A stretch of DNA of 43,811 nucleotides from Bacteroidaceae bacterium (GTDB lineage: Bacteria; Bacteroidota; Bacteroidia; Bacteroidales; Bacteroidaceae): NCBI GenBank assembly GCA_017381475.1, contig JAFOCD010000131.1:1-43811 (forward strand), given 5' to 3'. Shown here piece by piece: positions 1 to 10,031 of the stretch. A program made the translations under genes and the position numbers. The first letter of the stretch is position 1; every line of letters begins with the position of its first letter. The notes beneath the pieces were generated by a model. That model was not told where the DNA came from. It made no database searches and saw only the letters and a list, made by a program, of their open reading frames with translations.

Positions 1-510
1 GGAACAACAGTGACCGGTGGCCCCTACAAGGTGGGTGACTACTACAACGACGGTACCAAGGAGGGTATAGTCTTTGAGGTGTATGACGGCGGCTGGCATG
101 GGAAAATTGTAAGTCTTGATTATAGCGAAGAACAGTGGGCAATAGTTTCTGTTTTTGAGAATAGAACCGGTGCTACTGCTATGGCAAGTGGCATGAGCAA
201 CATGAACAGGATAAAGAAATTGCCCAACTGGAAGGAGAATTACCCTGCATTTGCATGGTGTGCCTCTTTGGGAAGCGGCTGGTATCTGCCTGCAAAGGAG
301 GAACTGCTATTAATATCTGAGAACAGAAATGCTGTAAATATGGGCTTGAGCAGACGGGGATATGAGAAATTTGGTTGGGAATCTTATTGGTCATCAACTG
401 AATCAAGTGAGTACGAGTTTTGTGCGTGGGATGTACTTATGTATAACGGGAATACCACCGACACCAATAAGGACTTCGACTACTATGTGCGCGCTGTGTC
501 CGCTTTTTGA
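1..510 (+). CDS. DUF1566 / C-type-lectin-like domain protein, 5' end missing
   Basis: The frame is open from the first base, so only the last 169 residues are present. The tail carries hallmarks of the DUF1566 (Lcl C-terminal) fold, related to C-type lectin and formylglycine-enzyme-like folds: a GWYLPAKEEL stretch, a YWSSTE motif, and a closing YYVRAVSAF. Such modules occur in Bacteroidales at the C-terminus of secreted proteins, and some are the variable targets of diversity-generating retroelements. The last ~25 codons are dense in Asn, Asp, Thr and Tyr, many of the form NNC. No reverse transcriptase or template repeat lies in the visible downstream sequence. The N-terminus and any signal peptide lie outside the window, so localisation is inferred. 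Confidence 0.75.
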   Translation, partial: GTTVTGGPYKVGDYYNDGTKEGIVFEVYDGGWHGKIVSLDYSEEQWAIVSVFENRTGATAMASGMSNMNRIKKLPNWKENYPAFAWCASLGSGWYLPAKEELLLISENRNAVNMGLSRRGYEKFGWESYWSSTESSEYEFCAWDVLMYNGNTTDTNKDFDYYVRAVSAF

Positions 511-534
511 TTTAGGCTTTTAATTTTATAAATA

Positions 535-575
535 GAATGGTGGTAACTAAAAATAGTTGCCACCATTCCTTTATT
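535..575. terminator. Bidirectional terminator between convergent genes
   Basis: A 14-base arm (535-548) pairs with 555-568 (one G-T pair) across a 6-nt loop. It lies between the DUF1566 gene (+) and tamL (-), which converge here. Confidence 0.75.
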
Positions 576-595
576 TGCTTTGCGTTGCGATTTCT

Positions 596-2914
596 TTAGA
601 ACGGATATCCAATGGCGAAGTGCCATGCGAAGCCGTCTTTGAACGGGTTCAGGTTGAAGTAGCCGCTGCGGCCTGTGTCATAGGGGGCGTGCAGTCCAAG
701 ACCAAAGTCCAAACGCAGTACAAGCACTCCAAGGTCATAACGCACTCCGAAGCCTGTGTTCAGTGCTATCTGCTCGGCAAATGTATTGAACTTGAATTCT
801 CCACCGGGACGCTCCTTGTCTTCTTTGAGCAACCAGATGTTTCCGGCATCGACAAAGAGTGCTCCGTGAAGGTCCGATATTATCCTGAATCTGTATTCAA
901 TGTTTGCCTCGAGCTTGAGCGTACCTGTCTCGTCGAGGTAGGTGTAGCTGTTTACATTGTCGGGACGGTAGCTTCCGGGGCCTACGGAGCGCACTGTAAA
1001 GGCGCGCAGGCTGTTGGAGCCGCCAATGTAGAACTGCTCGCTGTAGGGGGCATACTCGGAGTTGCCATAGCTGTGTACGGCACCTGCCATAAGGCGTGTG
1101 GCAATATATTGGTTGCGGTCTATCTTCCACAGTTGGCGCAACTCTGCCGTGGCTTTCACGAACTGTGCATATGGGTTACCGAATATGTTCTTGTTCTTTT
1201 GGTTGAGTGGCTTGCCGAATGCTGCAAAGAGTAGTGAGGTTATGTTTCCTGCCGATGTTACCGATACATCGACCTCGCTCTTGTTTCTGTGGTTCGTGTT
1301 TGTGTTGTCGTATGTGTAGGTGTATTGCATTGCCGGGATGAACTGGTCGCGGAAACTGTTCCTTATGGCTTTGTTGCTGGTTACGAGGTTGTCAAATTTT
1401 TCGGTTGTACGCAGTAGCATGTCGTATGTGAGGCGGAACGGTGTTACCGTGTGTGTGGTGGTGGAGTGGCTCTGTATCTTGTATGTGGCATCGCCACCGG
1501 CCTGTATCATTCTAAAGAAACCGGAACGGTTCATTTCGTCGGCAAACAGACGGAATGATGTTGTTGCAGGCACTCGCAGGTATCGCCTGTGTAGCAGCGG
1601 GAAATATAGGCGTGGAAAGTCCAGCGATACATCGGCACCTATCTCCCATGAGTTCACAACGGCTGCCTTGCCTTCAATCTTGTCATCGGTCTGCCATTCG
1701 TATGAGCCAGAGAGTGTGAGCTTCAGTGTCTCTCCGCCACGGAATACATTCCTTTTTGCAAGGCTCACTTTAGTTCCCGGGCCAATCTGATTATTGCTTT
1801 TTGATGTGGCATTCAGCTCAAACGTAAAGTCGTATGGTTTGTCGAGCTGTGTGGTTATGTCAAGGTCGAGCAGGTCGCTGTCGGTGTGCGGCAGAAGGTT
1901 AAGCCTGAAATTGTTGAAGATGTTCATCTGGCTCAGTTTCTGTATAGCGTTCTGTTGTTTCTCCTGCGAATAGAGTTCGCCACTTCTTATCTGTATGTTG
2001 CGCATTAGTGCACCGACGCGCACCGGCATCTTCTTGCCGCTATATATATATGTTATATTACCTCTTGTAACGGTGTCTTTTTCAATTCTCGCTCCACGTC
2101 CGGTGCTGCTTTCGTTGTTGAGGACATTGATTGTGATTCTTCCTATGCGGCGCACCTCGTTTGCCTGTGACGGTATGTTATAGACGGGTTGGACGCGTAT
2201 GTTGGCATATCCCGGCTTGTTTATAGTGTCGGCAAGGAAGGTTATATATTCGGGCTTGAAATAGTAATAGCCGTTATTGCGCAGCAGGGTGCTAAGCCTT
2301 GTACGCTCGTTTTCCATTGCTGCTGCGTTGAATTGCTCGCCTGGATGGATTATCCGTTCATCCCATGTGCTTTTAATTAGACTGTCGGCATTTTGTGTAA
2401 AATTACAGTATGAGATGTTATCATAGTGGAATGGTCTTCCAAGTTCCACAGTGTAGCTTACCTTTGCTTTTTTGTCATTCCGCGAAGAGGGTATTACAGT
2501 TGGCTCAACATTACCATTGAAGTAACCGTAGTATTTGAGTATGTTGTTTGCGACATTGGCTCTCAATTGGGGATTGACTTTTGAGAGCAGTACCGGCTCT
2601 TGGGCAAATGTCTTGAAAAACCATTTTCCGACTTTGCTGTTTGAGTCGTGAAGGGCATTGTACCACCATAGACCAAGCGGCAATCCACGTAGGTTTGAAC
2701 TGCCGGCTATAGACCCATTGGGTGCGTAGTCGAGAGCATATTGTATCTCTTCGACTGCTGTCTGCCCTACACTGCTTGTGGCGTTCTCTTCAGCATCGAC
2801 AAACTCAACTTTCTTTATTCCTGTGTATAACTTGTCTCCATCGGGAACATATTTGGTGGTTGAGCATGAGATGATGAGCAGTGTGGTGAATATGTAGTAT
2901 ATAAGTTTTTTCAT
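596..2914 (-). CDS. tamL: TamL: lipoprotein BamA/TamA-family outer-membrane protein
   Basis: 772-residue outer-membrane protein. The N-terminus has a signal peptide with a lipobox ending at Cys17 (LLIISC), so it is a lipidated Omp85 member. That is the feature separating Bacteroidetes TamL from proteobacterial TamA. A periplasmic POTRA-like half is followed by a 16-strand-type barrel with the Omp85 loop-6-like motif GGSNSLRAF near residues 632-639, and the chain ends in Phe, as expected for BAM substrates. The start overlaps the stop of tamB by 4 bases (ATGA), so the two are almost certainly translationally coupled. Inferred role: with TamB, building the outer membrane through protein insertion and/or lipid transport. 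The family assignment is strong; its exact substrates are unknown. Confidence 0.88.
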   Translation of the reverse strand: MKKLIYYIFTTLLIISCSTTKYVPDGDKLYTGIKKVEFVDAEENATSSVGQTAVEEIQYALDYAPNGSIAGSSNLRGLPLGLWWYNALHDSNSKVGKWFFKTFAQEPVLLSKVNPQLRANVANNILKYYGYFNGNVEPTVIPSSRNDKKAKVSYTVELGRPFHYDNISYCNFTQNADSLIKSTWDERIIHPGEQFNAAAMENERTRLSTLLRNNGYYYFKPEYITFLADTINKPGYANIRVQPVYNIPSQANEVRRIGRITINVLNNESSTGRGARIEKDTVTRGNITYIYSGKKMPVRVGALMRNIQIRSGELYSQEKQQNAIQKLSQMNIFNNFRLNLLPHTDSDLLDLDITTQLDKPYDFTFELNATSKSNNQIGPGTKVSLAKRNVFRGGETLKLTLSGSYEWQTDDKIEGKAAVVNSWEIGADVSLDFPRLYFPLLHRRYLRVPATTSFRLFADEMNRSGFFRMIQAGGDATYKIQSHSTTTHTVTPFRLTYDMLLRTTEKFDNLVTSNKAIRNSFRDQFIPAMQYTYTYDNTNTNHRNKSEVDVSVTSAGNITSLLFAAFGKPLNQKNKNIFGNPYAQFVKATAELRQLWKIDRNQYIATRLMAGAVHSYGNSEYAPYSEQFYIGGSNSLRAFTVRSVGPGSYRPDNVNSYTYLDETGTLKLEANIEYRFRIISDLHGALFVDAGNIWLLKEDKERPGGEFKFNTFAEQIALNTGFGVRYDLGVLVLRLDFGLGLHAPYDTGRSGYFNLNPFKDGFAWHFAIGYPF

Positions 2915-5900
2915 CTTTTACTCTCCTTTTGGTTCGTATCGCCTTCGGCTTTTTTCCTTGTCTTTTTCTTCTTAAAGTTGAACAATTCCTTCAATTTGTT
3001 CATCTTGCGTTTGTAGACATATCCAATGCCGGTTTCGGTTATTTCGCCTTCTAGTATAGAACGATAGTTCTTGTCGTAGAAAATTTTCATGTAGCGGTTG
3101 CCGCTTTCGTTCAGTTTCCATTCCAATGAGACATTGTTTATGATGCTGCTATTGCTGGCATCTCTGTCGGGGCGGTCACCGCTGTTCACTTCGCCACCTA
3201 TAACAACAGTAATGCGGTCATTCAAGAATCTCTTACTGAAACTGAATGAGTAGTTCTTATAGCTGCTGCCGGTCTGTGCATCAAGACCGTCGTTTATACC
3301 AATATTTACATCAAAATTCTTTATCGCCTCGCCCGACAGGTCATTGATCTTTGCATCCAGGAATGAACTTAGGGCACTTGTCGCTGTCACTCCTTGTCGG
3401 CCACCAAGATATGTTCCGGTGATAATCATTGCAACGGCATATTTGCTCAATGTCTCCTTGTCGAGTTGGTTCAGCTGTTCTTGAATCATGTTGTCCGGCG
3501 ATGACATGGTAAAGTCTATTCCGATATTATCGACAGTGTTGCCAAGTACTACACCTGTGTAGAATGTTGTGGGTTGTATGCTGTTGTCATCGAATTCTAC
3601 TGATACCGTTGTCTTCTCAAGAGCGGTAATGTCCAGTGTTGGATTAAAGAGATCTCCAGTCCATGTGATTCTGCCGCCCTCTTGTATGTGAAATGTCTTT
3701 AGTGGAATGATTGGAAGGGTTAGCTTCAGGTCTCCACTGTTGAGCTTGTATATGCCGGTTACGTTGAATCCATTTTGGCTGTATGTTGCATTCAGCTTAC
3801 CATCTCCTTCGAATATGACATAGTTCTCGTGTGCTGCATCAAGATCAAGACCTAGCTTGGCTCCTTCCTTGATTGTGATGTTCAAGCTTGCGTTAATATT
3901 GCCCAAGTTGACTTCGGGCAGCTTTTCGTATACGATTGATGTCGTATCATTGAAATTTACGAATTCAATAAGTCCGTCAAGATCCTTCTTTGCATTGAAT
4001 GCTGTTTCGGGCAGAATATATGCGATATTGCTGTTACTTAAAATGGTCAGGTCGCCCGACATCTGCAGGTTATTGAGCATGCCGTGGATAAAGCTGCGAA
4101 GGTCTATTGACAGTTTGCCATATATGCTTTTGCCTGCATTGCGTGGAGTGTTTATTATTTCGTAGTTGCTGGCATTGAGACGCAAGTTGAAAGATGGATT
4201 CAATGGATTGGCGATGTCTACTGTTCCGTTTATGACAAAAGGACTGTTTGCCTTGTCATACAGATGGAAACGGCTGAAGTTAATGCAGCTTTTCTCAATC
4301 ATGATGTTCTCCTCGGAAGGGCGGAGAGTCGTTCCAAGTGTGGGTATGTAGACATAGGTCGAGTCAAAATTCAGATACCCTTGTCCTTGTAGGGCGTTTA
4401 ATGTTCCGGAAAGGTCAATGTTGCTGTTTAAGTATCCATTCAGTAATGTTCCTGTCTCGTTTGTAAAAGCGTTTGCAATCTCAAGTGGGAACCGGGTCAT
4501 TGACAACTTGCCGTTTGTCAATGTGTTGTCGGTAAAATCAATATCACTGTTTATGTGTGCTACATTTGCGTTGTTATGAATGAGTGTTGCATCAATGTTG
4601 GGGTTCTCGCTGTTTTTGGATGTGTAAGCAAATTCAACTTTTTCATTACCGATGCCGTATCCTTCATATGCTAGGCTGTCGACTGTCAAACCACAGGAAA
4701 TACGGTCGTTGTTCATGCCTCCTTGGTAGTTGATGGCTGCAAACAGGTTACCGGCAATTTGTGGAATACCTGGTACGGCGTTTGATATTTTCTCCAACTC
4801 TACATTGAAAATGTTCAGGTTTGCATTGTATTTTGATGTTGCATCAGGTGTTGTATACAGATGGAAACCGCTGTTTTCGCTATTCTTGAAGAGTACATTT
4901 GCATCAATTATCATTCCCTTGCCGATATTTATGTAGTTATCGGCATTGAATGTAAATGGTGCACCGAGTACCAACGCTTCGTTGTCGAAGCATAGGCTCA
5001 TAAGCTGTGGAGTTAAATGCGCTTTGGCTGCCAGTCGGTTGTTGAGTCCACTTATGTTGTCGGACAATTTGAAATCAGCTGTTGCTGTATAGTCCGACAC
5101 TCTACCGTTGAGTGTTGCGCTATAGCTGTTCTCATCCTCAAGAGAAGTTATGTGTAGATTGTCAACTCCCACAAAGTAGTCTAACTCCTCTCCATTCTGT
5201 GCTGTTGTTATTTTTATACTGTCAAGTTCAATGTTTCCGCTGTTGAATTTGTATATGTCGCCCGTTATGTCAAGCCCGGCAACCGGTGAGACTGCGAGGT
5301 CAAGTTTCATAGACTCTGTTCCAATTCCATTGAATGCAAGATAATTGTGGAGCATGTTGTTCCTGCCACATTCAATGTGCATGTTCATTTGGGGTAGGAC
5401 TTTCTCGAAGTCATGCAGGCTGTGGGTACGGTTTCCACCAATGAGGTTGCTGTACATTGCCACGACTTTGTCAATGGATGCAAAAAGGGTGTTGTAGCCG
5501 CACTCCATTTCACCCGTTGCATTCAAATCGCCGTTTCTCAACTTGAAGTCAGTTCCTTTGGGACTTGTCGTAAAGTTGAGTGTAAGGCTTTCGGGGGTAA
5601 AACTATGTTGCTTGGTAATAATTCTGGTGTCTTTACCAGTGAGTTTCAGGCTGTGCGTTTGCGCTAGGTCGCTTGTTGCTGCAATGTCTATGTGTGTAGA
5701 TGTGCCCAATTCCGCCTCCGACAAACCAAGTTCCTTGAATTTGGCCTGTTGAAGTTCTATTGTGGTATGGTTGTCTAAACCGGCGGAATTTAGTTTTGTA
5801 GTTGCTTGTATGTTGAACAGAAGATTACTGTCTTTTCCCTCAATCTCTATTGATGAGATTCCGTTATTCTGCTTTGCATCGGCATCGAGTGCCCTCAACT

Positions 5901-7518
5901 TATAGCCGGAATAGTCGAGTGTGTCAATGTTAACTGAGATGTTGTATTGGGTTTCTTTATTAAAGATGTCAAATCCCTTTCCATTGGCGTCGAGTCTCAT
6001 GGTCAGGTTATGTAACGGGATATCGTGTATTATGTCGCCAAGGTTCAGACGCTCAATATTTACATCTGCTTCATACCCGGTATCAGCGATGCTGTAGTTC
6101 GCTCCAATATTCACCTGACCTATTGTGCTGCACATTGATACCGTTGCGCCAAGTATGCCATTGTCGTAATGAATGTTGCCGTTTGTGGTCGCGTGTCTGT
6201 TGGGTACGTTTTCATAATTCTTATAATCGGCGATTTTTGCAATGTTGTCAATCTCTCCATTAAATGTTATCTCTCCTAAGATTTTCTCGCTTCTTATAAT
6301 ATCCCTCACATATCCATTACCATTAACTGTTCCCACTCCGGGTGACTGTAAGGTTATTGTGTCGAGTTCAATACAATGAATGTTGCCGCTCATAGCAATA
6401 TTGGCACTGAGCAGTTCATTGCCGAATATATTCAGGTTGTCATATACTTGAGGTGTAACTAATTTTATAATGTCGCGCTTGTCAATCTTTGTCGATAGGG
6501 AAGCTGTGAATTCCTTTTCAACGGGGATTATGAACATTTGTTGCGGAACGATGAATTCTCCATGTATATATGAACCGTTCAGGCTGTTTATGTCCAGATT
6601 TTTCAAATATAATGTATCATTTTCGCTTGTCAGTTGTGCTGTTGCATTGACGATGTTGACTCCTCCTGGTTGTTCCATTGTGAGTCTTGTGAGTCTTGCG
6701 CATGCTCCATTCTTGCTGAATGACAAATCTTGGGCATTAAGTGCAATATCCTCCAGTTCAATGTGTTTAAGTGGATTTACGGCCTGTATGCTGTTGCCAC
6801 TATCAAACTTAAGACCTGAACTTGCCAATTTAATTCTTTCAAGTGCAAAACTATTATTGCCAATATCTATATTGCCTTTTTTCAATTGCAATAATTCAAT
6901 ATCGACTTCAGTAGCTATGCTGTCGGATGGGATGTGGAGTGATATGCGGCTGTCTTTGATGTTTCCCTTATACAGTTTTACGACCCATTGAGGCATTGGA
7001 GTATCGTCATTGACAGTGGTGTCCGGTAACGTGATATCGATGTCTGCCTCCTGTATGTGCAGTTGCCTGATGTTTGCAATGGACTTGGAAAAATCAAGTT
7101 CCCTTACTGCCAGTCTGGCATATCCTACTTTACCGTTTATGCATGTGCCGGCTATTATGTCACGGGTGTCGATGTCGACATTTTCAAGAGAGAGATTGTT
7201 TATTTCCAGTTTTCCTGTGAATAATGGCAATAGTGAAATGTCGGTATCCAAATGTTTGCCTTGCAGATATGTGCTGTCATTTCTTGATACCTTGAAATCA
7301 TTGACTCTAAGTCTCAGTGGAAAGTCCAGGCTTATGGAACCTATTTTAATGTCATAGCCACTTGTTTCGCTAATCTCTTGGCACGCTATGTCAACTCCCC
7401 ATTCCTGAACGGGAGGGAAATAGAGCAGGGTGACAAGTAACCCCAATACGATTATAGGTGTACCTGTTATGGTCAGTAGTATCTTTAATATCTTCTTTTT
7501 TCTGCTTCTTTTTTTCAT
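2911..7518 (-). CDS. tamB: TamB: translocation/assembly module inner-membrane protein (DUF490)
   Basis: About 1,535 residues when started at the ATG at 7518. That start gives a basic N-terminus (MKKRSRKKK) followed by one transmembrane anchor. It lies ~23 nt downstream of a TAnnTTTG-like box on the minus strand (7548-7555). The frame stays open upstream to 7938, but that would run past the promoter and antisense to the next gene, so it is rejected. The body is a long beta-rich AsmA/TamB-type periplasmic repeat region, and the last ~400 residues hold the conserved TamB (DUF490) domain. TamB proteins bridge inner and outer membranes as a hydrophobic groove. Here the gene is directly followed by and overlaps tamL, the usual Bacteroidetes pairing. 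Confidence 0.88.
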   Translation of the reverse strand: MKKRSRKKKILKILLTITGTPIIVLGLLVTLLYFPPVQEWGVDIACQEISETSGYDIKIGSISLDFPLRLRVNDFKVSRNDSTYLQGKHLDTDISLLPLFTGKLEINNLSLENVDIDTRDIIAGTCINGKVGYARLAVRELDFSKSIANIRQLHIQEADIDITLPDTTVNDDTPMPQWVVKLYKGNIKDSRISLHIPSDSIATEVDIELLQLKKGNIDIGNNSFALERIKLASSGLKFDSGNSIQAVNPLKHIELEDIALNAQDLSFSKNGACARLTRLTMEQPGGVNIVNATAQLTSENDTLYLKNLDINSLNGSYIHGEFIVPQQMFIIPVEKEFTASLSTKIDKRDIIKLVTPQVYDNLNIFGNELLSANIAMSGNIHCIELDTITLQSPGVGTVNGNGYVRDIIRSEKILGEITFNGEIDNIAKIADYKNYENVPNRHATTNGNIHYDNGILGATVSMCSTIGQVNIGANYSIADTGYEADVNIERLNLGDIIHDIPLHNLTMRLDANGKGFDIFNKETQYNISVNIDTLDYSGYKLRALDADAKQNNGISSIEIEGKDSNLLFNIQATTKLNSAGLDNHTTIELQQAKFKELGLSEAELGTSTHIDIAATSDLAQTHSLKLTGKDTRIITKQHSFTPESLTLNFTTSPKGTDFKLRNGDLNATGEMECGYNTLFASIDKVVAMYSNLIGGNRTHSLHDFEKVLPQMNMHIECGRNNMLHNYLAFNGIGTESMKLDLAVSPVAGLDITGDIYKFNSGNIELDSIKITTAQNGEELDYFVGVDNLHITSLEDENSYSATLNGRVSDYTATADFKLSDNISGLNNRLAAKAHLTPQLMSLCFDNEALVLGAPFTFNADNYINIGKGMIIDANVLFKNSENSGFHLYTTPDATSKYNANLNIFNVELEKISNAVPGIPQIAGNLFAAINYQGGMNNDRISCGLTVDSLAYEGYGIGNEKVEFAYTSKNSENPNIDATLIHNNANVAHINSDIDFTDNTLTNGKLSMTRFPLEIANAFTNETGTLLNGYLNSNIDLSGTLNALQGQGYLNFDSTYVYIPTLGTTLRPSEENIMIEKSCINFSRFHLYDKANSPFVINGTVDIANPLNPSFNLRLNASNYEIINTPRNAGKSIYGKLSIDLRSFIHGMLNNLQMSGDLTILSNSNIAYILPETAFNAKKDLDGLIEFVNFNDTTSIVYEKLPEVNLGNINASLNITIKEGAKLGLDLDAAHENYVIFEGDGKLNATYSQNGFNVTGIYKLNSGDLKLTLPIIPLKTFHIQEGGRITWTGDLFNPTLDITALEKTTVSVEFDDNSIQPTTFYTGVVLGNTVDNIGIDFTMSSPDNMIQEQLNQLDKETLSKYAVAMIITGTYLGGRQGVTATSALSSFLDAKINDLSGEAIKNFDVNIGINDGLDAQTGSSYKNYSFSFSKRFLNDRITVVIGGEVNSGDRPDRDASNSSIINNVSLEWKLNESGNRYMKIFYDKNYRSILEGEITETGIGYVYKRKMNKLKELFNFKKKKTRKKAEGDTNQKESKR

Positions 7519-7547
7519 CCGCGTCAAAAAACGTGATTTGTTAAGTG

Positions 7548-7555
7548 CAAAAATA
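7548..7555 (-). promoter_or_regulatory. Possible -7 box of tamB
   Basis: Minus strand reads TATTTTTG, matching TAnnTTTG, 30 bases before the chosen tamB start. No good -33 element was found, so this is tentative. Confidence 0.4.
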
Positions 7556-7694
7556 ACCAAAAAACAGCTGTAAACTGTATCTTTCCATTCATTACTTTTC
7601 TTCTTTTTTGCTGTTTGATGGTTGTATGCAATACTTTTAACAATTCTATGCATGCAACTTTTCGTTTCATGCATGTTTTTCTTGAAAAAATATC

Positions 7695-7702
7695 TAAATT
7701 TG
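7695..7702 (+). promoter_or_regulatory. -7 box for the cyclophilin/M16 operon
   Basis: TAAATTTG fits the Bacteroidetes TAnnTTTG consensus, 43 nt before the ATG at 7745. The -33 region is T-rich without an exact TTTG. Confidence 0.5.
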
Positions 7703-7744
7703 TGGTACGAATAAGAGGGTGATGTCCCATAAAATGTAATTATT

Positions 7745-8650
7745 ATGAAGAAGATATTATTGGGTGTACTTGTTGCCGTGTTGTTTATTTCCTGTGGCGA
7801 TGATAATATTGGCAAGGACGGTAAGTCTGCAAATAATGATACAAAGCAGAATAGTGGTTTTGTTGTTAAGGACTTTAATACCGATTCTCCTGATTGTGAC
7901 CAGTATGTGCTCATGTCAACATCGCATGGTGATGTCAAGATAAAACTTTATCGTGAGACACCGCAACACCGCAAGAACTTCATAAACCTTGTGAAGAACG
8001 GTTATTATGACGGTCAAATTTTCTATAGAGTAGTGCCTGGGTCGTTTATACAGGCCGGCGACTATACTTCCATAAAGAACCCGAAGAAGCGTGATATAGG
8101 AACCAATGATGTTGACTATACCATACCTTCCGAAATAGATCCAAGCAAGCGCGTACATAAACGTGGCGCTTTGGCGGCAGCAAGTTATAATAGGGGTGAA
8201 TATTCATCAGGTTCACATTTTTATATTGTTTCAAATAAAAAGGTCAAGGAAAAAGAAATTGATGCTGCAGAAAAAACATATACAAACGAACTTGTGAATA
8301 TGCGCTTTCGTGAGATACAGAAGCCATACTCAAAGGAACTTGCAAAATTGCGTGCGTTGGGTGAGACCGACAATTCCAAGAAAAGGGAGCATGACAAAAA
8401 AGTGAATGAACTCTTGGCGCAGGCACGCAATGAATTGAAAGGTAAGGAGTTTCATTATACTAAATCTCAGCGTAAGGCTTTCTTGAAAGATGGTGGCATG
8501 CCTGCGCTTGACCCGCATTATACTGTTTTTGGTGAGGTCGTTGAGGGAATGGATGTCATTGATTCAATTTCGAGCGTGAGTGTATATGATGGTCGTCCTC
8601 GTGAAGATGTTTTCATTAAGAAAATAACAGTTGTCAATGATACTAAATAA
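7745..8650 (+). CDS. Lipoprotein cyclophilin-type peptidyl-prolyl isomerase
   Basis: 301 residues. The lipobox ends at Cys17 (LFISCGDD), so it is an envelope lipoprotein. The cyclophilin fold starts near residue 52: FYRVVPGSFIQAGD (93-106, including the catalytic Arg of the family), GSHFYIV (156-162), and HYTVFGEVVEGMDVID (258-273). Between the last two lies a ~85-residue, strongly charged, helical insert (about 165-248) that standard cyclophilins lack. The Trp of the human active site is not conserved, which is common in bacteria. It probably speeds proline isomerisation in exported proteins. The next gene starts inside its last codons, so they form an operon. Confidence 0.88.
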   Translation: MKKILLGVLVAVLFISCGDDNIGKDGKSANNDTKQNSGFVVKDFNTDSPDCDQYVLMSTSHGDVKIKLYRETPQHRKNFINLVKNGYYDGQIFYRVVPGSFIQAGDYTSIKNPKKRDIGTNDVDYTIPSEIDPSKRVHKRGALAAASYNRGEYSSGSHFYIVSNKKVKEKEIDAAEKTYTNELVNMRFREIQKPYSKELAKLRALGETDNSKKREHDKKVNELLAQARNELKGKEFHYTKSQRKAFLKDGGMPALDPHYTVFGEVVEGMDVIDSISSVSVYDGRPREDVFIKKITVVNDTK

Positions 8651-9869
8651 AGCAATATTGCCCAATGGGCTACGTATATTACATATACCGGTTGAGGATT
8701 TCCAGATGGTATATGTTAACTTGTTATATGGTGTTGGTGCACGTGACGAGAATTTTGAGCATACCGGATTGGCTCATTTGCTTGAACACTTGATGTTTGA
8801 GGGTACAAAGGCCGTTCCTTCATTTGATGAACCGCTCGAATGCGCGGGTGGAACGAGCAATGCTTATACAAACAACGATGTTACAAACTACTATATATCG
8901 CTGCCGCGTCAAAATGCAGAACTTGCCTTTTGGATGGAGAGCGACCGTATGTGTAATATTACTTTTGAGAAGGGCAAGGTTGATGTGCAGCGCCAGGTTG
9001 TCATTGAGGAGTTCAAGCAGACTACGCTTAATAAGCCATACGGCGATGTCAGCATGATATTGCGTGCAATGGCGTTCAAGAAACACCCATACCGTTGGTC
9101 TACAATCGGTCGTAAAATATCGCATATAGCAGATGTTCCTGTATCTGTAATACGTAGTTTCTATAAAAGGTTCTATGCGCCGAACAATGCGGTTTTGGCA
9201 GTGGTTGGCAATATCTCATTTGAACAGGTAATGGAATGGAGCAACAAATGGTTCGGCAGTATTCCTGCCAAACGGTTTGTTAAACCGGTACTTCCCATTG
9301 AGCCTCGTCAGATAAGGCAACGCCGCAAGGTAGTGTACCGAAATGTCCCAGCCAATGCACTTTATATAGGATTCCACATGGGTTCCCGTTTGGATGCAGA
9401 CTATTATCCTTGTGATGTAATATCCGATGTCCTTTCTAACGGTTATTCAGGACGTCTGTTGCTGCGTCTTGTCAAGGAACAGAAACTTTTTTCAAAAATA
9501 GATGCCTTTATATCAGGAAGCGATGATGCCGGAATGTTCTGGATATACTCGCGCGTGACCGATGGCGTGTCCGTTAAGGATGCCGAGGCAGCTGTTTGGC
9601 GTGAGCTTGATGCTTTGAAACAAGAACTTGTACCCGAGGAAGAACTGGAAAAGGTAAGGAATCGTTTTGAGTCGGAATATACTTTTAGAAATATCAGCGG
9701 CGAGAATCTTTGCAATAATATAGCTCTTGCCGAATTGCGTGGCGATCTTGATTCTCATCTGTGTGAGCCCGAACGATACCGTGCTGTTACGGCCGAAGAG
9801 GTGCGTTCTGCCGCTAAAGAACTATTTCGTAGAGGTAACAGTTCAGTTCTGTATTATTTGAAATCATAA
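8636..9869 (+). CDS. M16-family zinc metallopeptidase (insulinase/processing-peptidase-like)
   Basis: 410 residues from the ATG at 8636, overlapping the upstream cyclophilin gene by 15 bases. An in-frame TTG at 8631 is a less likely start. The inverted zinc motif HLLEH is at residues 47-51, and the distal Glu lies in the VVIEEFKQT stretch. A second, inactive M16 half follows, as in the ~400-residue bacterial processing-peptidase-like group. No signal peptide is visible, so cytoplasmic or membrane-associated action is inferred. A strong terminator follows immediately. Substrate unknown. Confidence 0.87.
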
Positions 9870-9871
9870 AC

Positions 9872-9907
9872 AAAAAAAGCAATTGATTAATCAATTGCTT
9901 TTTTTGT
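9872..9907. terminator. Perfect bidirectional terminator
   Basis: An A7-GCAATTGA / TCAATTGC-T8 palindrome with a TTAA loop. It ends the M16 operon on the plus strand and the tRNA operon on the minus strand. Confidence 0.88.
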
Positions 9908-9910
9908 TTG

Positions 9911-9982
9911 TAGCGCCTACGGGAATCGAACCCGTGTTCCATGCGTGAGAGGCATGTGTCCTAGCCACTAGACGAAAGCGCC
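9911..9982 (-). tRNA. tRNA-Glu (CTC), copy 1
   Basis: 72-nt cloverleaf on the minus strand. Anticodon loop CTCTCAC gives anticodon CTC. The T arm (GGTTCGATTCC) and D arm are intact. The acceptor stem closes with a G1-T72 wobble. Identical to the copy ~50 bases upstream; no encoded CCA. Confidence 0.95.
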
Positions 9983-10031
9983 ATATTTCAAAATGTCTGC
10001 TACTTTTAAACTCTGTAGCCTTGAGTTTTAG

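Noticed and set aside
557..2380. Several plus-strand frames of 60-225 codons opposite tamL
   Set aside because: They lie wholly antisense to a clear gene, with Cys- and Val-rich compositions typical of shadow frames.
7519..7938. Upstream extension of tamB by 140 codons
   Set aside because: It crosses the likely tamB promoter and runs antisense to the cyclophilin gene. The translated part has no conserved look, whereas the basic tail plus membrane anchor begins at 7518.
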